Below are positions 24,469 through 31,580 of a stretch of 64,000 nt of DNA, in pieces. The DNA is taken from NCBI GenBank assembly GCA_016714935.1, contig JADKBU010000056.1, forward strand, positions 1 to 64,000, given 5' to 3'. Each line of letters begins with the position of its first letter. Positions within the stretch are counted from its first letter, which is position 1. Source of the DNA: Candidatus Accumulibacter propinquus. GTDB taxonomy: Bacteria; Pseudomonadota; Gammaproteobacteria; Burkholderiales; Rhodocyclaceae. The position numbers and the translations under genes were made by a program. The notes beneath the pieces were generated by a model. The model was given only the letters and a program-made list of their open reading frames with translations, had not been told where the DNA came from and did no database searches.

Positions 24469-25716
24469 ATGCGAATCACGCTGAGAACAGCGGTGTTGTT
24501 GGGTGCTGTGGTAGGTACGATGTTGATCCCGATGGAGTCTGTGCAGGCGGCAGAGAAGGGGAAAGGCAAGATCACATCACAGCAAGGTGCGGTAACACCG
24601 GTAGCACAGAAAGGCAAGGTCGAGGCGGCAGCGCCGAAGAGTGCGGCCAAGATGGCAGCCGTGCACAAGGGCAAGGGTGAAGTCCTGGCTCCTAGGAGCA
24701 CGGCCAAGGCCGTGGCTGATCGTGGCCGGGTTGAGCCGGTGGCGCGCAAGGGCAAAGCCATGCCTGCGGCGCATCGTGACGAGCCAGCCGTATTGGCCCG
24801 GAAGGACAGGAAGACGCCGCAAGCCGCGAATCCGGGATCGGCACATGTCGCTCAGGGCAGCAGGTATGCGCCGCACGAGGCTGGCTTGATACAGAAGAGG
24901 AATCTCACCAGGGTGTTCGCCAGCCATGCCGATCTCTGGCAGGAACCCGGGCATCTGGCGGTTCAGTCGGGATCGGCTCTGGTGATCGGGCAGGACGGCG
25001 GCGAGCCCTTCTACGAAAAGAATGCCAACGCCGTGGTGCCCATCGCGTCGATCACCAAACTCATGACAGCGATGGTTGTGCTGGACAGCATGCCCAACCT
25101 GCAGGCGCCGATTACGATCAGCGACGAGGATGTCGACTATTTGCGCGGGAGTCGTTCGCGACTGCAGGTGGGCTCCGTTCTCCCACGCGAGACGGCCTTG
25201 TTGCTGGCGTTGATGTCATCTGAGAATCGTGCAGCCAATGCCCTTGGACGGCATTATCCCGGGGGCCTGCAGGCATTCGTCGCGGCGATGAACCGCAAGG
25301 CCATGTCGCTCGGCATGACCAGCTCGCATTTCGAGGATCCCACCGGCCTGAACAGCAATAACGTTTCCACGGCCCACGATCTGGCACGCATGGTCGCTGC
25401 CGCGCATCGCTATCCCTTGATCCGCGAGTTTTCGACGACGCCAGGTGTGCGGGCGGAGGTCAAGGGTCGCGACCTTGACTTTCACAACACCAATCAGCTG
25501 GTCAGCAGCCCGACCTGGGAAATTGGCTTGTCGAAGACCGGCTACATTCAGGAAGCCGGCAAGTGTCTGGTCATGCAGGCGCGTGTTGCGGACAAACCGG
25601 TGGTTATCGTGCTGCTTGACTCGGCCGGCAAACAAACCCGCATCGGTGATGCCAATCGGATCAAGCGCTGGATGGAGAGTGCGTCCGCCTCCGGAAAGTT
25701 GCCGACGCGCGTTTGA
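24469..25716 (+). CDS. D-alanyl-D-alanine carboxypeptidase/endopeptidase (PBP7-like)
   Basis: 415 residues. Signal peptide about 1-28 (ending VQAAE). Residues about 29-145 are an Ala/Lys/Pro-rich, strongly basic linker with imperfect repeats (KGKVEAAAPKSAAK, KGKGEVLAPRSTAK, RGRVEPVARKGKA). The catalytic domain follows with SITK (SxxK nucleophile), SSEN (SxN) and SKTG (KTG). This is the PBP5/7 group that trims or cuts peptidoglycan cross-links in the periplasm. The ATG at 24469 follows GCAGGAGG; an upstream ATG at 24379 would spoil the signal peptide. A TAGAAT box at 24432 may be its -10. The basic linker is unusual and may bind anionic wall polymers. Confidence 0.88.
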   Translation: MRITLRTAVLLGAVVGTMLIPMESVQAAEKGKGKITSQQGAVTPVAQKGKVEAAAPKSAAKMAAVHKGKGEVLAPRSTAKAVADRGRVEPVARKGKAMPAAHRDEPAVLARKDRKTPQAANPGSAHVAQGSRYAPHEAGLIQKRNLTRVFASHADLWQEPGHLAVQSGSALVIGQDGGEPFYEKNANAVVPIASITKLMTAMVVLDSMPNLQAPITISDEDVDYLRGSRSRLQVGSVLPRETALLLALMSSENRAANALGRHYPGGLQAFVAAMNRKAMSLGMTSSHFEDPTGLNSNNVSTAHDLARMVAAAHRYPLIREFSTTPGVRAEVKGRDLDFHNTNQLVSSPTWEIGLSKTGYIQEAGKCLVMQARVADKPVVIVLLDSAGKQTRIGDANRIKRWMESASASGKLPTRV

Positions 25717-25737
25717 CCTGGTTTTGTGCAGGAAAGG

Positions 25738-25764
25738 GCCACGCTGCGGCGTGGCTTTTTCTTT
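25738..25764 (+). terminator. Intrinsic terminator after the PBP7-like gene
   Basis: GCCACGC (25738-25744), loop TGCG, GCGTGGC (25749-25755), then TTTTTCTTT. A perfect 7-bp G+C stem with a T tract, 22 bases past the stop. Confidence 0.9.
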
Positions 25765-25812
25765 ATTCATCACGATATTCCTATAAGGTATTAATAAATA
25801 GACAATGCTGCT

Positions 25813-25840
25813 TTGCAGTTCTAGTGCCCTTGGCTATAGT
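25813..25840 (+). promoter_or_regulatory. Candidate sigma70 promoter for sbp-cysTWA
   Basis: TTGCAG (25813-25818), a 16-base spacer and TATAGT (25835-25840), 32 bases before the sbp ATG. The region just upstream (25765-25810) is A+T-rich, as expected for a CysB-activated promoter, but no CysB site can be proven by eye. Confidence 0.5.
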
Positions 25841-25872
25841 GATTGCCTTCCCGGCCTCCGATGGAGTAGTAC

Positions 25873-26877
25873 ATGTTCCGCGCGACACGCCAGTTCTTCA
25901 CCTCCGTTGCGCTCAGCCTGTTTGCCCTCTCGGTGCTGGCGGAAGGCAACAGCTTGCTCAACGTCTCTTATGACGTCTCCCGTGACTTCTACAAGGACTA
26001 CAACCCGGTCTTCCAGAGGCACTGGAAGACGGTATCTGGGGAGTCGATCGAGCTGAAACAGTCGCACGCAGGTTCGAGCAAGCAGGTACGCGCGGTGGCT
26101 GATGGGCTGGAGGCCGATGTGGTCACCATGAATCAGGCGTCCGACGTCGATTTTCTCGCCGAGAAGGGGCTGGTGGCACGCGACTACGCGAGGAAATTCC
26201 CGAACAATGCCTCGCCGTACACGTCGACGATGGTTTTTATTGTCCGCAAGGGCAACCCCAAAGCGTTGAAGGATTGGGGAGACCTCGTCAGGCCGGGGGT
26301 TCAAATCATCCTGCCGCATCCAAAGAACACGGGCAATGGCCGTTACACTTACCTTGCCGCATGGGGCTACGCGCTCAACCAACCGGGTGGCAACGAGCGA
26401 GCGGCGCAGGATTTCGTTGGACGCCTGTTGAAGAACGCGCCTTTGTTCGCCGCCGGTGGTCGCGACGCGACGACGACTTTCATGCAACGCAAAATGGGCG
26501 ACGTGCTGGTTTCTTTCGAGAGTGAAGCCGAGTTGATCGCTCGCGAGTTCGGCAAGGGCGAGTTCGAAGTGGTGTATCCGTCCGTGTCGATTCTCAGCGA
26601 ATTCCCGGTGGCCATCGTCGACAAGGTGGTCGACCGGAAAGGTACCCGCAAACTGGCGCAGGCTTACCTCGATTACCTGTGGTCGCCGCCTGGTCAGGAA
26701 ACCGCCGCGCAGAACTATCTGCGGCCGCGCAACCCCGAGACCCTGAAAAAATATGCGACGCAGTTTCCCGCGATCAGGACATTTACGGTCGATGAAGTAT
26801 TTGGTGGCTGGGCCAAGGCTTTTCCCGCGCACTTCAAGGACGGTGGCAGTTTCGACCAGATTTACCAGCAGAAGTAG
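25873..26877 (+). CDS. sbp: Periplasmic sulfate-binding protein
   Basis: 334 residues with a signal peptide (about 1-23, ending SVLAEG). The mature start LLNVSYDVSRDFYKDYN and the blocks QSHAGSSKQVRAV, DVVTMNQASDVD and PKNTGNGRYTYLAAW identify the sulfate/thiosulfate-binding family (Sbp/CysP). It delivers sulfate to CysT/CysW. It is the first gene of a complete importer operon, 63 bases before cysT. Residues around SHAGSSKQ and TGNGRYT form the oxyanion site in the family. Sulfate versus thiosulfate preference cannot be decided from sequence. Confidence 0.93.
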   Translation: MFRATRQFFTSVALSLFALSVLAEGNSLLNVSYDVSRDFYKDYNPVFQRHWKTVSGESIELKQSHAGSSKQVRAVADGLEADVVTMNQASDVDFLAEKGLVARDYARKFPNNASPYTSTMVFIVRKGNPKALKDWGDLVRPGVQIILPHPKNTGNGRYTYLAAWGYALNQPGGNERAAQDFVGRLLKNAPLFAAGGRDATTTFMQRKMGDVLVSFESEAELIAREFGKGEFEVVYPSVSILSEFPVAIVDKVVDRKGTRKLAQAYLDYLWSPPGQETAAQNYLRPRNPETLKKYATQFPAIRTFTVDEVFGGWAKAFPAHFKDGGSFDQIYQQK

Positions 26878-26940
26878 TTCTTCCGTACCGCCGCTGCCAC
26901 TCCTCCGGCGTGGCCTTTTCCGTGGTTATCGATTGGTCAG

Positions 26941-27801
26941 ATGTCTGCGAGCACTTCACGATCAAGAGTGTTGCCGGGTTTTGGCCTGTCGCTGGGTTGC
27001 ACACTCGTCTACCTGTCGCTGCTTATCCTGCTGCCGCTTTCCGGTCTGGCATTCAAGGCCAGCCACCTCAGCCTTGCCGAATTTTGGGCGATCGCCTCCG
27101 GCGAAAGGGCTTTGGCGTCCTACCGGGTGACTTTCGGTGCCTCGCTGCTGGCGGCAACGGCGAACGCTTTTTTTGGCCTGATCGTGGCCTGGATTCTGGT
27201 TCGCTATTCGTTTCCCGGCAAGCGCGCCATCGATGCGCTCGTCGATCTGCCTTTCGCTCTGCCGACGGCGGTTGCCGGAATCACGTTGGCCACCCTTTAT
27301 GCGGGTAATGGCTGGATTGGCAGACATCTGGAGTCACTTGGCGTCAAGGTGGCATTCACCCCTCTGGGAATTGTCGTTGCCCTGACGTTCATTGGCCTGC
27401 CGTTTGTCGTGCGTACCCTGCAACCAGTGATCGAGGACATTGAGCCGGAGGTCGAGGAGGCCGCTGCCTCACTCGGCGCTTCGCGCCTGCAGACTTTCAG
27501 CCGGGTCCTCCTGCCGGCAATTTTCCCGGCGCTCGTGACCGGCTTCACGCTGGCCCTTTCGCGTTCGATCGGGGAATACGGCTCGGTCATCTTCATCGCC
27601 GGCAACCTGCCGTTGATTTCCGAAATTACTCCGCTATTGATCATCTCCAAGCTTGAGCAATACGATGTGGTCGGCGCGACAGCGTTGGCCATGGTCATGC
27701 TGATGATCTCTTTTGTCATGTTGCTGGTGGTCAACGGACTGCAGTGGTGGGCGGCGAGTCGTCACCGTGGGGATGGGCCAAGTGATGGAGAGGTTCGGTG
27801 A
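26941..27801 (+). CDS. cysT: Sulfate ABC transporter permease CysT (CysU)
   Basis: 286 residues, six membrane helices. The cytoplasmic coupling loop EEAAASLGASRLQTFSRVLLP matches the EAA motif that docks on the CysA ATPase. DLPFALPTAVAGITL is typical of CysT. It forms the channel with CysW. The stop overlaps the cysW start (GTGA at 27798-27801), so the two permeases are translationally coupled and made in equal amounts. Confidence 0.94.
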   Translation: MSASTSRSRVLPGFGLSLGCTLVYLSLLILLPLSGLAFKASHLSLAEFWAIASGERALASYRVTFGASLLAATANAFFGLIVAWILVRYSFPGKRAIDALVDLPFALPTAVAGITLATLYAGNGWIGRHLESLGVKVAFTPLGIVVALTFIGLPFVVRTLQPVIEDIEPEVEEAAASLGASRLQTFSRVLLPAIFPALVTGFTLALSRSIGEYGSVIFIAGNLPLISEITPLLIISKLEQYDVVGATALAMVMLMISFVMLLVVNGLQWWAASRHRGDGPSDGEVR

Positions 27802-28721
27802 GCACTGCAGCCTCGCGCCGAGCAAACACTGAACCGCGCTGGTTGCGGGTGCTGCTGTTGTGTGTCGGGCTGGGATTCCTTTTCTTCTTTCTTGCCTTGC
27901 CTTTGCTGGCGGTCTTTGTCGAGGCGCTGAGCGCTGGCTGGAGCGCCTACATCGAGGCTCTCGACGACCCGGAAACCCGGTCTGCGATTGCTTTGACGCT
28001 TCTGGTCGCGCTCACCGTGCTGCCATTCAACGTTACCTTTGGTGTGGCCGCGGCGTGGGCAATTGCCAAGTTCGACTTCCGCGGCAAGAGTCTGCTGATT
28101 ACGCTGATCGACCTGCCTTTTGCCGTTTCACCGGTAGTGGTGGGTCTGGTCTTTTTGCTGATCTTCGGGGCGCAGGGGTTGTTCGGGCCGAGCCTGGCGG
28201 CGCATGACATCAAGGTGGTGTTCGCCTTGCCGGGAATCATCGTGGTGACCCTGTTCATCACCTTTCCGTTTGTTGCCCGCGAGTTGATCCCGCTGATGCA
28301 GGCGCAGGGCAAGGACGAGGAGGAAGCCGCCATCTCGCTTGGTGCCAGTGCCTGGCAGATGTTCCGCCGGGTGACGCTGCCGAACATCACATGGGGCCTG
28401 CTGTACGGCGTGATTCTTGCCAACGCGCGTGCAATGGGTGAATTCGGTGCGGTGTCTGTAGTTTCAGGACATATTCGCGGCGAAACCAATACGTTGCCGC
28501 TGCATGTGGAAATCCTCTACAACGAGTACAACGCGGTGGGTGCTTTCGCCTCGGCATCCGTGCTGGCGTTGCTGGCGCTGGTGACTCTGGTCGCCAAGAG
28601 CATTGTTGAATGGCGCATGCACCGGGAAACCCGAATGCTGGCGGAAGCCTTGCCTGCCGAAGGAAATCCTGGCAGGGGCCGTCTTGTTGCTCCCGTGTCG
28701 CCGGCAAGCGGCGACTTCTGA
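27798..28721 (+). CDS. cysW: Sulfate ABC transporter permease CysW
   Basis: 307 residues, six membrane helices, with DLPFAVSPVVVGLVF and the EAA loop EEEAAISLGASAWQMFRRV. The GTG start at 27798 overlaps the cysT stop. It pairs with CysT in the inner membrane. The C-terminal tail (about 285-307) is basic and cytoplasmic. The next gene, cysA, begins 21 bases downstream. Confidence 0.94.
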   Translation: MSTAASRRANTEPRWLRVLLLCVGLGFLFFFLALPLLAVFVEALSAGWSAYIEALDDPETRSAIALTLLVALTVLPFNVTFGVAAAWAIAKFDFRGKSLLITLIDLPFAVSPVVVGLVFLLIFGAQGLFGPSLAAHDIKVVFALPGIIVVTLFITFPFVARELIPLMQAQGKDEEEAAISLGASAWQMFRRVTLPNITWGLLYGVILANARAMGEFGAVSVVSGHIRGETNTLPLHVEILYNEYNAVGAFASASVLALLALVTLVAKSIVEWRMHRETRMLAEALPAEGNPGRGRLVAPVSPASGDF

Positions 28722-28742
28722 AACGAACTGACTATTTCGGCC

Positions 28743-29807
28743 ATGAGCATTGAAATTCGCGCTATCAGCAAGCGTTTTGGCGGCTTTGTCGCATTGGACG
28801 ACATCAACCTGCAGATTCCGACCGGCGAACTCGTCGCCCTGCTCGGTCCCTCGGGTTGTGGCAAGACGACCCTGCTGCGCATCATCGCCGGGATGGAGAG
28901 TGCAGACGCCGGGCAGGTGCTGTTCGCAGGCGAGGAAGCGACGCATGTGCATGCTCGCGACCGCAACGTCGGTTTTGTCTTCCAGCACTACGCCCTGTTC
29001 CGTCACATGTCGGTGTTCGAGAATGTCGCCTTCGGTCTGCGCGTCAAACCGCGAAAGGTGCGGCCGTCAGCGGCCGAGATCCGCCAACGGGTCAATGACC
29101 TGCTCAAGCTCGTCCAACTCGACTGGCTGGCCGATCGCTACCCCTCGCAGCTTTCCGGTGGTCAGCGTCAGCGAATCGCGCTGGCGCGCGCGCTGGCGGT
29201 AGAGCCCAGGGTATTGCTGCTAGACGAGCCCTTTGGAGCGCTTGACACCAGGGTGCGCAAGGAACTTCGTCGCTGGCTGCGACGCCTGCACGACGAGATG
29301 CACATTTCGAGCGTCTTTGTGACCCACGATCAGGAAGAAGCGCTGGAGGTCGCTGATCGCGTCGTGGTGATGAACCGCGGACGAATTGAGCAGATCGGTT
29401 CTCCGGACGAAGTCTATTCGAACCCGGCCTCACCCTTCGTCTATCAGTTTCTCGGCAACGTCAACGTTTTTCACAGCCGCGTGCACGGCGAGTGGGCGGA
29501 TGTCGGTCGTGCCGGGGGAGGGCCCGAAGGGGAAGCCACGGCCTACGTCCGCCCGCATGACATCGAGATCGAACACCGCCCGGTGGTCGGCAGCCTGGAA
29601 GCCACGGTGCAGGAAGTTCACCCCATCGGACCGCTGGTACGTGTCGAACTGGCGCACGCTTCGGAATTGATCGAGGTGGAACTGACGCGAGAGCGGGCTA
29701 CCGTTCTGGCATTGGCCGAAGGCCAGCAGGTGTGGCTCAAACCGCGGCAGGTGCGGGTATTTGCTGCGCCCAGTGCGGCGATGGAAGAGGGAGGGTCGGG
29801 GATTTAG
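28743..29807 (+). CDS. cysA: Sulfate/thiosulfate ABC transporter ATPase CysA
   Basis: 354 residues. Walker A GPSGCGKTT (about 36-44), signature LSGGQRQR, Walker B VLLLDEPFGALD, then switch His in THDQEEAL. The C-terminal TOBE-like domain (about 240-345) includes YVRPHDIEI. It powers the CysTW channel. The start ATG at 28743 gives MSIEIRAISKRFGGF. Last gene of the importer operon; no clear terminator follows, and the next gene begins 113 bases on. Confidence 0.95.
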   Translation: MSIEIRAISKRFGGFVALDDINLQIPTGELVALLGPSGCGKTTLLRIIAGMESADAGQVLFAGEEATHVHARDRNVGFVFQHYALFRHMSVFENVAFGLRVKPRKVRPSAAEIRQRVNDLLKLVQLDWLADRYPSQLSGGQRQRIALARALAVEPRVLLLDEPFGALDTRVRKELRRWLRRLHDEMHISSVFVTHDQEEALEVADRVVVMNRGRIEQIGSPDEVYSNPASPFVYQFLGNVNVFHSRVHGEWADVGRAGGGPEGEATAYVRPHDIEIEHRPVVGSLEATVQEVHPIGPLVRVELAHASELIEVELTRERATVLALAEGQQVWLKPRQVRVFAAPSAAMEEGGSGI

Positions 29808-29873
29808 GCTCCACTAATTGGCCTGTTGTATGCGTGATTCACGGCCAACCCTGTCGTGTCTGAGGAAGAGAGC

Positions 29874-29897
29874 TTTACCGCCCCCTTTACCGCCCCC
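29874..29897 (+). repeat. 12-bp tandem repeat, two copies
   Basis: TTTACCGCCCCC is repeated exactly at 29874-29885 and 29886-29897, followed by TTT. It lies 24 bases before the next ATG, in the leader of the binding-protein gene; copy number could vary and alter its expression. Confidence 0.6.
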
Positions 29898-29920
29898 TTT
29901 GTCTGGTAGGATGCGCCGTG

Positions 29921-30391
29921 ATGGAAACGCTTCTTGCCATTAAATTCGCGACTTCGCTAATGCGAGCGGTGCTGCTCGGCATGCTGGCGAACGTCCTGCT
30001 GTTCACCGTGGCGTATGCCCAGACCACTGAGCCGGTAATGGTCGCCATCGCCTACCCGGCGACCAGTGAAGAGAGCATCCCCAGGGCTTCCTTGCGTGCC
30101 ATCCTGGGCATGCGCCTGCAGAAATGGCCAGCCGATACTCCGGTCAAGGTCTTTGTTCTCAAAGATGATTCGCCCGAGCATGCGACCTTCAGCAAGACCG
30201 TGCTGCAGGTGTTCCCACACCAGTTGCGCATGGCCTGGGATCGCCAGGTTTTTTCGGGGCAGGGGCAATACCCCGAGCAACTGGGTTCAACGCAGGAGAT
30301 GTTGTCGCGAATTGCCTCCACCCCTGGAGCGATCGGTTACGTCAAGGCGAGTGAGGTGAATCAGAATGTACGTGTGCTCAGGATTCGCTAG
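29921..30391 (+). CDS. Small periplasmic substrate-binding-like protein (PstS-like)
   Basis: 156 residues, with a signal peptide (about 10-35, ending VAYAQ). The mature part is a single short domain with SEESIPRASLRAILGMRLQKW, HATFSKTVLQVF and a final TPGAIGYVKASE, which matches the small PBP-like domain of phosphate-type binding proteins (the GAIGY block is typical). It is about half the size of PstS, so it may be a ligand sensor rather than a transporter component; no permease is nearby. Its end overlaps the barrel gene by 26 bases, and the GGDEF-EAL gene follows, pointing to one transcript. Confidence 0.7.
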   Translation: METLLAIKFATSLMRAVLLGMLANVLLFTVAYAQTTEPVMVAIAYPATSEESIPRASLRAILGMRLQKWPADTPVKVFVLKDDSPEHATFSKTVLQVFPHQLRMAWDRQVFSGQGQYPEQLGSTQEMLSRIASTPGAIGYVKASEVNQNVRVLRIR

Positions 30392-31571
30392 AACTGCCTG
30401 TTTCGCGCTACTGGGCGCAGTGTCGCTGTGCAGCACGGAGGCGCGTGCGCTGGACCTGCTCGGCAGCGATTTTCAGTTGCACGGGTTCCTCTCGCTGGGT
30501 CTGGTTAACACCACCGACAACAACTTCTTCGGGCACAGCGATGACCGGATCAGCAAGGATTTTTCGGAAGTCGGAGTGAATGCGTCGTGGCGTCTGACTC
30601 CGGAACTGCAACTGGCTGCCGAAGTACTCTGGCGCAGGGCTGGCGATACTGATGATGGCGCGCGCCTCGACTATGGTCTGCTCGATTGGACAGCCTGGGC
30701 GCGCGAGCAGGGCCGCGCGGGTCTTCGTATGGGTCGGATCAAGACAAGTTATGGCTTGTACAACAAGACCCGCGACGTGCCGTTTACTCGCCCAAGCATC
30801 ATTCTGCCGCAATCGATCTATTTTGATCGAACGCGCAATCTGACCGTTTCTGCCGATGGCGCCGAGATCTACGCCGAGGCTTACGGCGAGGCCGGGAGTC
30901 TGTCCGCCAGTTTTGCCTATGGCCTGCCAGAAACCGGTACTGACGCTACCAAGGTGCCCCTGGTTGGCCTGAATCGGCCGGGGAGTATGGAGTCCAGTCT
31001 GGCGCCGGATCTACAGGTGATCTACGAAGGCTCCGGGGGAAAGTATCGCCTGGCTTTTACCACCTTGCGTGTTGATCTGAGTTACAAGCCGGGCTTTGCA
31101 GATCGCTTGCAGGCCGGCAAGCTCAGGCTTGTGCCGTTGATCTTTTCGGGTCAGTACAACGCCGAAAACTGGAGTCTGACCGGCGAGTACGCCATGCGTC
31201 GATCGACGATCAAGGAATTTGGACCATTCTTCTACAATGGAAAACAGGATGGGCAGAGTTACTACCTGCAGGGAACCTACCGGCTTTCTCCCCAGTGGGA
31301 GGCGCTGTTGCGCTACGACGCCTATTACGCCGACAAGAATGATCGCGACGGTCAGGAGTTCGCTGCCGCAACTGGCGTTCCGGGTTTCACTCGTTTTGCC
31401 AGGGACTGGACGCTTGGCATGCGTTTTGACGTGACTCCGCAATTCATGTTGCGCGCAGAAATGCATCAGATTGACGGTGCCGGTTTCCTCGCGTCTCAGG
31501 ACAATCCCAATCCCCAGGCACTGCGCCGTTACTGGAACAACTTCATGCTACAAGCGTCTTTCCGTTTCTAG
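30366..31571 (+). CDS. Outer-membrane beta-barrel (porin-like) protein
   Basis: 401 residues with a signal peptide (about 1-27, ending ARALD). Alternating hydrophobic strands and aromatic girdles (GFLSLGLVNTTDNNF, YYLQGTYRLSPQWEALLRYD) and the terminal Phe (ASFRF) indicate an outer-membrane barrel inserted by BAM. It overlaps the upstream binding-protein gene by 26 bases and lies 9 bases before a GGDEF-EAL gene, so it belongs to that operon. Family not certain; the substrate is unknown. Confidence 0.75.
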   Translation: MYVCSGFARTACFALLGAVSLCSTEARALDLLGSDFQLHGFLSLGLVNTTDNNFFGHSDDRISKDFSEVGVNASWRLTPELQLAAEVLWRRAGDTDDGARLDYGLLDWTAWAREQGRAGLRMGRIKTSYGLYNKTRDVPFTRPSIILPQSIYFDRTRNLTVSADGAEIYAEAYGEAGSLSASFAYGLPETGTDATKVPLVGLNRPGSMESSLAPDLQVIYEGSGGKYRLAFTTLRVDLSYKPGFADRLQAGKLRLVPLIFSGQYNAENWSLTGEYAMRRSTIKEFGPFFYNGKQDGQSYYLQGTYRLSPQWEALLRYDAYYADKNDRDGQEFAAATGVPGFTRFARDWTLGMRFDVTPQFMLRAEMHQIDGAGFLASQDNPNPQALRRYWNNFMLQASFRF

Positions 31572-31580
31572 TAGCCACAG

